Assembly (NCBI GenBank): GCA_025024175.1
Contig: QCXZ01000064.1
Coordinates: 16,988,001-17,052,000 of the forward strand
Direction: 5' to 3'
DNA length: 64,000 nt
Origin: Rhyzopertha dominica
Taxonomy: Eukaryota; Arthropoda; Insecta; Coleoptera; Bostrichidae
Under the pieces are notes generated by a model. It was not told where the DNA came from, searched no databases, and worked only from the letters and a program-made list of their open reading frames with translations. Position numbers and translations under genes: made by a program. The first letter of the stretch is position 1. Each line of letters begins with the position of its first letter. Of this stretch, positions 1-12,360 are shown piece by piece.

Positions 1-71
1 TACCCCACAAACAATAGGTCGCTTTGGGTAGTTGAGATTTATACGTTTGCCAAATTTCAAGTTCATATATT

Positions 72-231
72 AAGTCTTTCGAAACTTATCGTGTCCACAA
101 ACAAAACCACAGACACAGACACACAAGACAAATTGTTTTTGCTCAAATTTTGTTTTTTTGGGTTTTCGACGATTTTAAAGCTAATTTTTTTCGCGATACA
201 ATACTTCCCATACGTTGGATGTGGAAGTAAT
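72..231 (+). repeat. Dispersed repeat copy A (inverted partner at 2452-2619)
   Basis: A stretch of about 160 bp reappears in reverse complement at 2452-2619. Shared landmarks in order are AAGTCTTTCGAAA, a TTATCG-GTCCACA block, GCTCAAATTTTGTTTTT, CATTTTAAAGC (ATTTTAAAGC here), and CGTTGGATGTGGAAGTAA at the far end. The two copies differ by several substitutions and small indels, so they are old. I cannot tell whether they are ends of one 2.5-kb element or two independent insertions. No coding sequence is recognised in the repeat. Confidence 0.7.
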
Positions 232-2451
232 AAAGGTATTTGCAGTGAAAATTTAAAACATCAAGAGACAAAAAATATTTTTTTGACAATTTTTTATGTT
301 CCTATTCGGAGTGCTCTTTATAACAGCAAAAAGCCGATAGCTCTCTACTTTCTAATTTATTGGCGATTATTGATGTCGTCATCTTTTTCACAAAATTTCT
401 AATTGTTGTGTGTAGTGTTGAGTAAATAGAGTGGCACTAAATATTCGCCAAAAATGTTAATGTATAATGGAAAATACGGTATTCTTATAAAAAAGTGTGC
501 CTTTCCAGTGCAAACGTATGTGACACATCTTTAAAAATAATTTTATCGATGGTACTCAAAAATAAAAAAAAATACCTTTTTATCTAACAGTTTTCCCAAT
601 TTTCAACGAAAATGGAGTTCCTGGAAAATTACGTTCGTCAGATCGATTATTTTTGTGTTTAGAGCATAGCGATAGCGTATTTCCGAAAACACAATAGGAA
701 ATGTTTGCGGTATTTTGATAAAATACGGTATGGCTTAAAATCACGTATCCAGTCAAACGATATTCCAAAAACTCCAATAAAAAGTTACAACACTGCATAT
801 TATTGGCACAAGTAATGTACATATGATTTTTAAGTTCTGCCACGATATTCCACTTTTGTGTTATACAATTTCTGCATCCCGCCGAAAGGCATTGCTTGTG
901 GATAGATCGATTACGCCCTACGCCCTTTCCACCCGATTGGAAATTTCATACAAATACACCACTGTCACTCACACGCGTACTTGGAAATAGGATTTCAGGA
1001 CCGATACGGGTCATAACAAAAGCGCCATTTCATCTCAACGTAGCTCCAGGAGCCCGTTTAAAACAAAGAAAGGTGCGAGTGGCGTCACATGCCCACCTAA
1101 TTTAATATTTTACTCCTTATTTGCAGTAAATCCACGTCCGCATCCCCCCTTCAGAATAAATACTTAATAACTTAATCAAATATTTGCCGTTAAACAACAC
1201 CGCGTGAATAAATTGGCTTTCAGCGTAATTACATAAATTTTCCATGAATTAAACCAGTACCTAACGTAAAACAATAACTGAAAACGCCATGACTCCGTAA
1301 ACTGTTTTCAATAATGCAGTTACGTGTGTGTGCACTGGAATCGTAATCGAGTTGGTAATGGAGTTACACGGCAGCGGACGAAGCTTAAATGTATACAATG
1401 GTGCAAATAGGTGCAAGCGACGTACAAACGCGTTGAATACAACAATCCACAGTACCCATAATAAATTATTTACAACGCTGTGCGCTATATACAACACTGC
1501 AGAAGTATAGCATTACAAAGTAAGAACACCACTCAACCTTGACGTTAGTTATTTACAAGTTTAGGTAGTAGATAATTAATAGGTCGATTGATTCTCCTAT
1601 TATATTATATTCAAGAGAATTAATGTTCTAATTATTTTGTTGATTATGGATTAACTACACATGTTTACAAAACTTTGGCTAATGAAATCTATTTCGTGTC
1701 CACACCTACTATAGATGCATATATTTGAACCACGGAAGTAGATAGAGAGGTATACGCACGATCGTATATGGTAACTGTATGCAACTGCGGCCCAGATGCC
1801 TAGTCAGTGTGGAAGAGAGAGTAAGAGATGCAGTATAGTGGTAAAAGCGCTCGCCAGTGGCATGCATAACCATTCATTCGGCGTTGTATTTGTATGAAGT
1901 TTTCTGAAATAACACAAATGGGAAAGTATTGCGTGGTGCCGAACTGTAACAGTAANTCTTCCGATAAAGCTTTATATGCAAAAACATTTTTAGGGATCAT
2001 CTTTACCGAACAAATGTTTCTGATACAACTGGTCCTTCATCTACACTTACTATTTCAAAATCCAGAAGGCGACTAAATCATCCAAATCAGATCATTTCAC
2101 AGTTTAAAAAAAATAAAAAATATTTTAACCAAACGTATTCACAGTGTTGTTTTTGACAATGTAGTGGATTAATTGTTTTCAAACACATATTCTATTTCGT
2201 TTCCTTGTAAAGAACACGAAGCAGAAATACTTTCAAAATTTTGTTTATTGTTATATTATAATGAGAATTAAATAGTACTATAAGAACAATGACAGCGATA
2301 CTGATATATCAGTGCAAGAAAGAAGAAGGAATCTAAGTAACTTTTTATTTCCTAACACTCTTATTTCATATACTTCTGAAATTTAGTGTGAAATAACATT
2401 ACCCTCATAATATAAGAAATATATAGAATAGTCGTATTTCTGTACTTAATT
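232..2451. other. No recognised feature between the inverted repeats
   Basis: This 2.2-kb interval lies between the two inverted repeat copies. It holds only short ORFs that overlap on both strands. I see no transposase, reverse transcriptase or splice-like gene structure. If the flanking repeats are ends of one transposon, this would be a non-autonomous interior. Confidence 0.5.
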
Positions 2452-2619
2452 TTACTTCCACATCCAACGGATGCGAAGTACTTTATCGCTAAAGAAATTT
2501 TCAAAATTTTTTTCTCAATTGCTTTAAAATGCTCGAAAACGTCCAAAAACAAAATTTGAGCTAAAATTTCGTGTTTGTATGTCTGTCTGTGTGTGGACGC
2601 GATAACTTTCGAAAGACTT
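2452..2619 (-). repeat. Dispersed repeat copy B (inverted partner of 72-231)
   Basis: The reverse complement follows the 72-231 copy from AAGTCTTTCGAAAG through GCTCAAATTTTGTTTTT to CGTTGGATGTGGAAGTAA. The similarity is interrupted by small indels in the A/T-rich middle. No coding content is seen. Confidence 0.7.
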
Positions 2620-4834
2620 ATTAGTATAATTGCGAGTATTATTAGTCTCTATAAATTTTCGGTGCAGCAAACTGTTTAGAAGAAAACAGTGTCATTAAAA
2701 AAACGGGTTTTGCCAAATATCTCAGAAAATACTTAATTTATTCAAATATGAAAATACCATCCGATAGGAAATAACATTTCTCACAAAAAGTATTTAGAAA
2801 ATGTTTCTAAAATTTTGACATTTTCGAAATATTTCCAAAAAAATGAATATCGGAACCTGCCCACACAACTTTTTTTTAAATTTTGCTGTTATATAGAAAA
2901 TTAAATTTTTGATCGAAAAGCACTCTTGCAATTGTTTTGTTTAGTTAATAATTTTCGAGTTATTTACAAAAACAGATTTTACAAATTTATGGATTATTGC
3001 TATCACGAGAACCGTTTGTCGTAGAAAAAAATGTCTAGAGATAAAAAATGTTCAAAACCTTATTATTGATGGCATAATATAAGAAATAAAAGCGTAAATA
3101 TCATTTTGACAACTTGATCTGGAAGTATTGATTCAAATTGCAGCGGATTCTCATTATCTGACGCAAATCTGTTTTAAAATTATTGCACAAGTAACAACAG
3201 AATCTTACCATTTCCACACTTTTTGACTTGAACTATTCAAACAATAGTTTTATAATTTTACATCACCAACCTTAATTTTCCTTGTTCTGCTCGGGAGAGC
3301 TCCCAATACACGTTTCTAACTTTTAGTTGTCTGTAAAGCATATAACCACCGAAATAGTTCATTAAAGTTTTCAGTAAGAAGTTGCAAAAACAATTTGCAT
3401 TCCAAAATATCCTGTTTGTGGGTCTTCCTTATGTAACGTAAGAAGAAAAGTTACTGAAAGCTGTTCTTCCGCTTGAGGAAGTTACACTCCTAATAGCCAG
3501 TACATTGTGCATTGAAACGACTTCTGCTCCTACATCTATAGTTGAGTGTCGCATCTATTAAGGATATTACCTTGAGAAGAACCTGAATGTATCTTAAGAT
3601 GGTATTTGCTTGTGAATAGTTCTGCTACTCATCGCTTGTACCTGATGCACACATATCTACAGGACAAATACAGTGTAAGTACCTGAGAGGCAATTTCTCT
3701 TAAAATGCATTCTACAAAAATAAGTTGAGCGCAACCAAAGCTTGATCAACTCCAGGCGGTCGGAAAGGTATTAGGGCACCCCACGAAATAGAAAGGGCAG
3801 CGATTTTTAAACCCCGGGGTTGCCGTAGTTATATCTTTCGAGTCAGGCGAAAAAATGAATGTACGTTGGGCAATAATCAAGATTAAGTTTGGGGGCTAAC
3901 GCACCTACGCTTTGGGACGGATAAATTCGGAATGTAAGCCCAGCAGCTCGTAAATTCCCAGACCCCTCTATTTGGATCTAAATCCACTTCCTTAGCTCCC
4001 AAGGAAACCCGCATATCGTCGGTCCCGCCTTAAGATGGAGATGAGGACATATTATTACGACTAGACGAGAAAATTGATAGTGATGAAAGAGCTTGTTCCC
4101 TGCAAAAGTCATTTGGATGAAAATAAGCGGTTTGTGTCGATGATTAGAGCCCATCAGTGACTGTGACTGTAGACTGTAAGTTATATTACAATACATTTCC
4201 ATTTCAGCTCAACTTCCACCTTAAAATGATTACAACATAAAATTGAATTAAAATTATTAACAATGATAAAAATTGAATAATTTAGTACTAAGGTAACTAA
4301 GTCTCCCATTACTCCTTGATCTTTGCTTCAACGACAACTCTGCACATACATTTAGACAAGATCGGTGTAGGTTTCCGTGGTCTCTTAAAACGGCAAGATA
4401 CATCATCTATGAAAATCTATTTAAGCTTAAATTGCAATTTCAGGCTTTGATATGTATGCAAATATTTCTTAGGAGTGGGTATCTAGCTTGCCCAACTTCG
4501 AAACATCTTTTGGGTTTATATACTTATATTCCAATTGCTGGCAAGTACAACAAGAGTTCGCTAAGAACGTTAGAATATTTGAAAATTAAGGAAGGAAAGA
4601 CAATTGTTTCTGATAGAAGAGTTTTCTCCACGTTGCTTTGTAATGGAGGAGTGTGATGTACTGTCGCTGTTTGATATGAATTTTATACCGCTGAAAAATA
4701 AGATTAAAACCTGGGACTAAGACTAAATACCTAACCTCATCTGGAGGAAGTTGCAACAAAAGTAACAACAGTTCTATGGGACTGCAGATGCCGGGCAGGA
4801 GGAACGTGAGTTTATAACAAAGTTAGAATTTAGG
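2620..4834. other. No recognised feature
   Basis: AT-rich sequence with no ORF that resembles a known protein. A patch at about 3755-3990 is richer in G and C than its surroundings but has no readable coding sequence on either strand. Confidence 0.5.
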
Positions 4835-5110
4835 ATGGCAATGCCATCTGTCGGCATGTTGTCTACACTAGACCTAAACTGCACTGATGAGCTGTAATGA
4901 CAGCGAAATAGTACTATCTGCAGTTGGTTGAGGTGTAGACAGCACAGCATAGACATGCATTTTATANCAAAGTTGTTTAGTTACATACGCGTCCTTGGTA
5001 TCGTAGNGTAAATGCATCACGANAAGCGTAAAAGATAGGATGATCAAGCTACAAAGACCTGCTTGCCTGAAAAATACGGAGGCAATGCATACAACGCGGC
5101 CATGGAAATG
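4835..5110 (+). mobile_element. Hammerhead-ribozyme element, copy 1 (retrozyme/SINE-like)
   Basis: This copy starts with the palindromic block GGATGGCAATGCCATC followed by TGTCGGCAT, then runs into a complete hammerhead (4861-4940), then GCATAGACATGCATTTTA (4949-4966) and a CTGCTTGCCTGAAAAAT block near 5060. The same blocks occur in the same relative order on the minus strand at 32011-32390, and partly at 22598-22834 (minus) and 43019-43265 (plus). This shows a dispersed family. It has no ORF of its own. Ends are approximate because no target duplication was found for this copy. An inserted or diverged stretch separates the ribozyme from the 5060 block. Confidence 0.65.
4861..4940 (+). ncRNA. 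Type I hammerhead ribozyme, complete by inspection
   Basis: The outer part of helix I pairs GTCTACAC (4861-4868) with GTGTAGAC (4933-4940). An internal loop follows (4869-4876 against 4926-4932). The inner part of helix I pairs AACTGCA (4877-4883) with TGCAGTT (4919-4925). The core CTGATGA is at 4884-4890. Helix II is GCTGT/ACAGC (4891-4895, 4900-4904) with loop AATG. GAA is at 4905-4907. Helix III is the self-complementary ATAGTACTAT (4908-4917), and the predicted cleavage nucleotide is C4918. Every conserved core position of the hammerhead (CUGANGA, GAA, A15.1-U16.1, H17) is present. In known type I hammerheads the internal loop in helix I contacts loop II for full activity. The very short helix III is typical of retrozyme and PLE hammerheads, which often work as dimers. 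Confidence 0.88.
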
Positions 5111-5389
5111 TTGCTGTTGAAAATCGCGGGTTATGAAGATACACCCGTTAGGAGACGAAACCATGTCGAAACGGTAGGAAGGTGTTGTAATAGCTACATG
5201 TTTACTGAAGCAGCGTGCGGTTTGACCAAAAAGTATTAATCGCTGAAGGGGTAACAACATGCTAGCGAGATCGGGGGACATATGGTATACCCATATTTCT
5301 AAAACAAACGATAGAACATCAAGTCTCAGAGCAATGACGCGGGGGGCATATAATAATAACAGATAAGCGGAAGCTAGAAGACTTTGTGT

Positions 5390-5791
5390 CCTGGCAGCAC
5401 ATCACGTGAAGGAGGGCAGTGAGACAGTAGACCTACTAGCAAAATGGGGAGCTAAANGACCCTGCTGAGCCTTAGCCTACCAGTGGAGTGGCATATTAGT
5501 CTGCAAGATAAGGAGTCAGAAAAGAACATATACTTTATTAGATGGATGACAGTATGCATATAAGGAATTCATCGCAAGTAGAAGTTACAGAACTAAGTCT
5601 AAAAACAGTATAATTGGACTTATTACGGGACAATGCTGTTTAAAAAACATATAATTAGAATAGCAAATAATGATGTATATCGAAACTACATGGAGCAGGA
5701 GCAGTAACATAAACCCTTAGGAGGTACTGGGGGTACAATGAGCTCAATCATCAGCGCAGTGGGCTCTCAACATCACGCTCTGTACATATTG
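5390..5791 (+). pseudogene. 3' end of a decayed LINE (RNase H tail region and C terminus)
   Basis: Conceptual translation with frameshifts gives HHVKEGSETVDLLAKWGA near 5400-5460, which resembles the end of a LINE RNase H domain (GHxGxxGNExADxLAxxGA). About 150 bp downstream comes SIIGLITGQCCLKNI, matching the LLTGHCPLNxHL block common near the C terminus of I, R1 and LOA-type LINEs. In-frame stops and an N at 5457 show that it is broken. It runs directly into the (TAA)n tract at 5792, as expected for I-type LINEs, whose 3' ends carry TAA repeats. The reverse transcriptase itself is missing, consistent with 5' truncation. The clade call is tentative. Confidence 0.5.
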
Positions 5792-5907
<116 letters not shown>

Positions 5908-8639
5908 CGGGTTTGCCAAGAGGATAACCAAATATCGCAGTCCGGCTAAGTTCATCCAGTAAAGACTACATATTCCTTTTTGAGTAGTTTTCTGACTTCA
6001 AAACGCGCAAACTAATTTTCCACACGTATGCTCACTATTTAGATCCGTTTTAGCTAGCTCATTGCCCTCTATCTGTCCTCCAATTCACTCAAGGTACAGA
6101 ATGCATGAAGGCACATATTTGGCGACTTGGAGAATATAATTGTGCTTTCCGTAACTACTGTGGTAACGGATTCACTTAAATATGTATTTAACTGTATTAT
6201 TCTCCTAACACATGCCGTGATTTCCACGACTTTAGTTTGGAAAACTATTGCAAATTAAATCATCTACTCTTGAAACAACTGTACACTGATGTCATCGGCT
6301 TTTCCCGGCGTGTTGTTACAACCAGTTTCTGTCTCCTCAGTAACAGACACTAATCGGAATTGGTAAGAACACACATAGATTATGATTATGTGTAAAGAGC
6401 AATCACTCATTTATTTTAACTGTGGCAATATATACCTAATAAGGCTGAAAAGAACCATTGATTGCTTTACACTGGAGGACAAAAACACTTGCAATATATT
6501 TACTACTACAAGTGTATAATTGGCACTATTTAGTCACACCCAATTCGTATATAATATTTTTGGAAATTTTAAATGCCATCCCCAGTAAGTAGATTGCGTA
6601 TTAGGCAAAGCAATTACTTTTGTCGAAATTAGTATATTACATTCAATTGCATCCAACAAAACGAATTTTAACGTTTAGCACATCCTGAAAATAGATCTGT
6701 AACATAATACGGGACCAATAAAATTTACAATAATCTTTTGACAATGTGTATAAATCGAACGTGCATAGCGTTCTTCTGCTATTCTAGTTACTACCATTTA
6801 ACTGCCACTGTAAGTATTCCAAATAAACCTGTAGGCGGTATAACGAAAGGGTTGTTTCAATAATTCGAAATAGGAATACCTAAATATTTCATAACACATA
6901 CCGGCATGTACCCAATATTGACATGACATATTGACATGAAAGCGTCCGTATTCATTAGCGGCAGGAGAATGGCTTACTTTATAGACAAATGAGGACGTCA
7001 ATTTTATGCACATTAACTTACGTGTAAGGTAATGTGTACATTTGGTAAGGTACTCCCAATTTCCATTTTATTTCGTGATAGTGTCATAAATAATGCAGTA
7101 AAGGGGTTTGGTAAGAGCGAGTTTGCATGGAAATGAGGCACAGAATATTAAGGTGCTATATTTCCTACATACGTTCGCTTACTTATATATATTTCACTGA
7201 TAGCAGCGTAGGCAGGTACAGCCACTACCGCATCGAGCAAGACAATCTACCAAATGTTTAAATTTATGGTAATTGAACTATTAAGGAAGTTCCAAAATTA
7301 CAATCCCTCGAGAAGCAGTTTCAGTGTGTTACTGGTCTATAGTACACTGTACATACAATGCTACTCTTCCAGTTAAAGGGATCGCTCTATTAATTATGAG
7401 ATACGTAAGAACTTTACAATTTTTTCTCGTAATTAAGATACCAAGCGGTATTAAAATAATCCCAAAAATATGAAGCTTATAAACAGCCTGCTTCATATCT
7501 CTAGGCATCTTCAGTTTACTGTCTTTAATCGAAGAGTTTCAACTGGCGGTTCGAATGACACCGGTATCGATGCTTGAGCGGGGCCTGTGATTTAGGATGG
7601 ACAGCACTCTCAACATTGATTGGATCCTTCTGACGCTTGATTTTAGTGTGATTTAATAGTGTTGGCCACATTCTATTTCTATGTTAGTAATTTTATATTA
7701 TCTAATAGTGTTAAAAGTTCCATACCCTCAAATAAAATACTGTGATCGTCATAAAGCAGTGTGTGTTGACACGGCAGTACTTTCACTTTCCGTTATAACA
7801 ACAAGCCGTTAACTTGATTATTTTACCATTCATTAATAAATTTCGTAACCATTTTGTATAAAAATATTTTTGCGGTTCCTATTGGTTCCAAATATAGTTC
7901 ACGGATATTAGCAATAAAAACGTAACATCGGAACATCTACACTTAACGCGCTATTAGCATACTTATAGGTAATCTAATTTTCGACAACGTTAGAATTTTT
8001 GTCAAAAAGTACACCAAGTGTATACTTATTTACAATTTACTAAATTTCAATAGGTAGGAATTGTTTTATTAAAAATATAATGACCTATTTTTATTTTTAC
8101 TATACTATAGAAACTTTAGTTTTGATTCGGCTGATATAAGGTTGCCGTTAGCTAAAATCAGCAGTTTTGAAAGAATAAAGAGCTTTCTAAAAATTTGTAT
8201 CCATCAACAGTTTATAATACTTATATCAAAACCGTTTCACCTAAAAGGATTGACATAAGACGCTGTACAGGATTTTCTAATGATGATTTTTAAATTTACG
8301 CGGGAAGTGTCAAAAAGCACGCGGAACGTGTTTGAAAAAAAAAGATATTCTATAGGAACAAGACCAACCATAGATATTGTAAAACTAAGGGCAATTTAGA
8401 CCCAAGAGAAAGGACGCTCAGATAACACAATGGCGTTCTTTAACGCACGCCCTTCAGCCGAAGGGAATTTGCGGACATCGCGCTGATCTGTCAGTAACCT
8501 TTTAAGCAATCATAAATGGAAACCTTTTCCTTACCTCCAGGTTCATCACTTACATCAAGAATACTCCAAAAGAACAGTAGATTATTGTGAATTTGTTATT
8601 TAGCGAACTCAAGATTTTTTCGATACTATATGGATAGAC
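5908..8639. other. No recognised feature
   Basis: AT-rich sequence with no ORF over about 70 codons, and none of the short ORFs resembles a known domain. I see no repeats shared with the rest of the window. Confidence 0.5.
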
Positions 8640-9260
8640 GGAATGAATCTTAAACAAAACGGTTTATTCGATTCAGAAAACCCGCATTTAAACCCTGCAT
8701 TAAAACAAATATACCTCATTTGTAACACCAAACACAAAGTCATTGTTTTTTTATACATGGCCTTATCTTTATCTCCTGCTGAACATATCCGTTGGTGCTG
8801 TGCTCGCAAATTTTAGCTGCCATATCGACTACGGTTTTAACCGTTTTTTAGCCAGGATTATGATTAGGATTTTCTGTAAATGCCGATTTGCGTGTGTGGC
8901 TTTGCTCGTGTCCAATGGTAGTATCGGTAGTTCCACTTACTAAGAGGTTTAGAAAATCAAGTTGTTTGTTCTGTTTTTTCCCCAGAATTTTGGAATAGAC
9001 GATGCTAAAGCGATTAAAACATATGTCCAGTAGTATAGCCCATGTCTCTAAATTACAAATGCGTCATCCACATATCTTAGCCATAATTAAAGATGCGTAT
9101 AGGTTGATAGAAAGTTCTTCATGTAGATACCTGTAATGAGTGGGTTTAGTGAGCTTCGCATGGCCTCTACGTTTTCTAGTTTATAAAATTTAATATTCCA
9201 TTGAAAACAAGTGGAAGAAGGTATGGCTCTGAACAAAATATGACGTTCAATATCAAATTA
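8640..9260 (-). pseudogene. Penelope-like element reverse transcriptase remnant
   Basis: Reading the minus strand from about 9230 downwards with frame changes gives KFYKLENVEAMRSSLNPLI and then TGIYMKNF. This is the PLE motif that in other PLEs reads roughly GVAMGSxLSPxxAxxYMExF. After a stop comes LWLRYVDDAFVI, the RT active site, with YVDD at 9063-9074. Further on, FLNLLVSGTTDTTIG and a KTVKTVVDMAAKIC block match the PLE thumb region. Stops and frameshifts are frequent, so this is an old copy. The GIY-YIG endonuclease that should follow is not recognisable below 8640, and the N-terminal RT is also missing. Confidence 0.68.
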
Positions 9261-9424
9261 CACCGCATAAATCAATTCGCCCATGGACTTAGTTGCAACG
9301 TTTAATCTGCTGTCCACGTAAATAATTCAAAATCAACCAAAGTCAATGTAGCCAATACAAGTATTAGTGTTAGTATGGCTGTTATTTGAACTTCCAGTTT
9401 GTATCCTTCGATCAAGCTTAGTCA

Positions 9425-9456
9425 CTGAAAATGACTACCGCAGCTGTAGCCGAAAC
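9425..9456 (+). ncRNA. Degenerate hammerhead-like motif near PLE remnant
   Basis: CTGAAAA (9425-9431) is followed by a hairpin whose arms are GACTAC and GTAGCC, and then by GAAAC (9452-9456). This follows the CUGANGA / helix II / GAAAC layout of PLE-associated hammerheads. The core G8 is changed to A and helix II has a mismatch, so activity is unlikely. It lies on the strand opposite to the neighbouring PLE reverse transcriptase. Confidence 0.35.
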
Positions 9457-10566
9457 ATTTCAATCACGACCTATATCAACTAGAGCATAAGCAATTTTAA
9501 TTACAATGGTCGTGACGTATAGATTTATTAACAATCCTGCCCCTATTCACCTTTCAAACGACCTAAATAGTCCTTAACCCTAATACTCTATATAGTGGCA
9601 GGTTTTAAGATGCTGAATTTGAAGTTAGCGAAATAGGATTACCAAGACGTGTTCAGCCGTCTCGCATATTTCGTCGTATGCAACACTGCCGCTACAATGT
9701 GCTTTACTGCACCACGAAAATATATATTTCCTTTAAAATTTTATTTGTCAGGTGCNTGNAAAGTTCTCCATACGTTATTAATATTCAGCACATTTATCGA
9801 ACGAGCTGAAAAATTCAATTTGTAGAGCCACGTACTCCTCCCTAACACGCTTTACGAGCATGGCTAGAAATTCTCCCGTAACAGTTTTGTGAAAACATGT
9901 TTTGCAGCACAGAATTTATACAGCTAAAATGGTTCAAATTGAAAACAAATTTAATCAGTTTACATTGCTAGTTTACCTGCAAATATAAGGCAAAAGTAGT
10001 CGTCAACACCGCAGAGCATGTGATGTGCATTAGTTAAAAACAAGGTTGAACTCAATGTACCCCAATGCATCAAAAGGTTTCGGGAAAAGAAATATCTATT
10101 AACAGAATAACAATTCTTTTAAATAACGAAAATAACTTTACAACTTAATTGTTTAAGTAAAACAAAACCAGAAGTGTGAATTTCATTTAGCAAAGCCGAA
10201 TTGTTTGGAGAGAGCAGTACTTATGTCGAAAACACTAACGTCAGATTTTGAAAACTGCCAACAATATATTAGATATTCTAGAAGACGCTAGAGGAAAACA
10301 TGATAAGCAGTTATTAATATGCTTATTATTTTGTGACGACATATATCTATAAAACCAATTAATTTGGGCAATTTAAAGAACTGTAACTGTTAACCTCAAA
10401 AGTTCCATGTGAACTAAATATCACCATATTGAATAGCTTTTAAACAAGCTGGTTTATGTTTGTACTTTGTTTCATACTATTTTTTGAATAATTCGATATA
10501 GTGAGTTCATCATGTTTCGCAAAGAGTGTATTTTCGAAATTATTTAGTTTAATACTTATATGTTAA
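9457..10566. other. No recognised feature
   Basis: AT-rich, with short ORFs only. Two Ns lie near 9757-9761. No motif is recognised. Confidence 0.5.
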
Positions 10567-12284
10567 TACACTCGTGGCCAAACTTATTTCATATTATCAA
10601 AATTCGTAAAACTTTAACAATGAATATTTTAGCAACCACTGGTCGGATTGGAATGTTTTCTTTTTAACTGAAGCTCTTTTATGGGTGAATATGAGAGGAG
10701 AGGAGATGTCCAGAAAATATAATCTTTATATTGTACAGGGCGAATAAATAATGTCATGTTTTCTTCATCAAATTTTACCGCCTTCTGTGGTCAATACCAG
10801 TTGGCAGAGGTCAACTATTCAGCAAAGTTAGCCTAGTGTTTCCCGAGTATTTTGTTTTTTTTTAAATCAATTTATCTTGACTACTTCCCTAGATATTCAA
10901 TTTTAGGTATAGCAATTTGATTCCAATTGGCGTTATCGTGATTAAATAAAAACAGTTTTTAAACGGAAAGACAAATTTAATTATCAAAGGCAACAAGGTT
11001 TTGTACTGACTGGCAGTCTTCAATGAAACAATAAACTTCTGTAAACGTGAATTTAATATCGGGTGTTACCCCCTCGAGCATCTAATACGGCTTGCATACG
11101 CCTTCTAATTCCCAAAATCAAATTTCACAGGTAAGGTTGTGGAATGTTTTCCCACTCTTCCTAAGCTGCGTTACGTAATTCTCTTAGGGTTCTTGGAAGC
11201 TTAGTTCGATTTTTCTCCTCCAAAGGCTACATTTCCCACCAGAATGCAGGGCGCAAAACGCTCATTTCTGCATCTATATACGAAATTACGCCCATCTGGA
11301 AATAACACTTGAATGCGCGTTTCATCACAAAAAAAAGCACATTACTCCATTGCGCTTCATTCCACTATAAATCTGCCTAGGCGAAGTTTCTTCTCTCTAT
11401 TCTGTGATGATTAAGCAATGTTGGGACCTTTGCAGATCGTCTCGCTTTTAACCCAGTTTCCTTAAGCCTCTTATAGATTGTAAATCGGCTTACGTTCATC
11501 ATAGTAGCTTCCTGAAGATGCCCACGAAGCTCAGATGCCGTTGCAGCACGATTTCTTAGAGCACTAATTTGTACTAAACGGTCTTCTCTAGCCATTGTGC
11601 TCCTCGGACGGCCTTGGACTGGTCTTTTGCCAAATCTTTCGGTTTCCCTGAATCGTTTTATAACACGGAAAACAGTGGATTGATGCATATCCAAGTGTTC
11701 GAAAATTTCCCTCTATGTCAAACCCACTTCAGTCAGAGCAATGGCTTCGCCAGCCACCGTCTCGTTGTAAGGATGAATTTTAGTAATCAGTACTCAATAA
11801 ACTTCTGTCAGTACACTTTCTAACTATCACTGTATGTAATGTACATCTGCCAAATATAATTGTCATTATCATAATTGTTTGTTGCTAAGTGATGGTTACA
11901 GAGGGTGTTGATAGAATGGTCAACGATAAAATGTAAGAATTGTTAAAAAGTTGAATATCTATCGACGGATTCTAGTTAAATTGATAAAAAAAAACCGTAA
12001 TATGCGGGAGACACCAGGCTACTTCAGTGAATAGTTGGAGCCTCAGTCACCTGGTATTGCCCACAGAAGACGTTAAACTTTGATGAAGAAAACATGACAC
12101 TATTTATTTGCCCTGTACTATATGAATATGTTATTTTCTGGGCATCTCCTCATTACATCATATTCACGCATAAAAGAGCTTCAATTCATAAAAAGGCATT
12201 CCAATCCGACCAGTGGTTGCTGAAATATACATTGTCAAATTTTACGAATTTAGAAAGTATGCAATACTTTTGCTCATGAGTGTA
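10567..12284 (-). mobile_element. Tc1-like transposon with 234-bp inverted repeats, defective
   Basis: Left end 10567-10800 and right end 12051-12284 are long imperfect inverted repeats of equal length. Both begin with TACACTC-TG and share GCAACCACTGGTCGGATTGG and TGTCATGTTTTCTTCATCAAA. The terminal TA on each side fits the TA target duplication of the Tc1/mariner superfamily. Long repeats of this size are known in Tc1 relatives such as S, Minos and Quetzal. The total length of 1718 bp is close to full size for such elements. The interior carries a broken transposase on the minus strand, so this copy cannot encode its own movement. Confidence 0.88.
11053..11800 (-). pseudogene. Tc1-like transposase, frameshifted and internally deleted
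   Basis: The N-terminal part reads VALTEVGLT-like, then HLDMHQSTVFRVIKRFRET and a GRPRST hook between the two helix-turn-helix DNA-binding motifs. It continues open from 11694 to 11377. A catalytic-domain start follows with FCDETRIQVLFPDGRN, giving the first catalytic aspartate. The sequence then jumps from NVAFGGE-like residues straight to LPRTLRELRNAA and the C terminus QAVLDARGGNTRY (stop at 11053). The middle of the DDE domain, including the second and third catalytic acids, is therefore missing. There are also in-frame stops, one just upstream of 11694. It lies inside the 10567-12284 element and is non-functional. Confidence 0.82.
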
Positions 12285-12360
12285 TTAGGATTTCTCCGAT
12301 TTTCTGGCGTTCAAGGCAATATCAGTATTGAATTCTTGTACCGAAATAAAAACTACGGAA

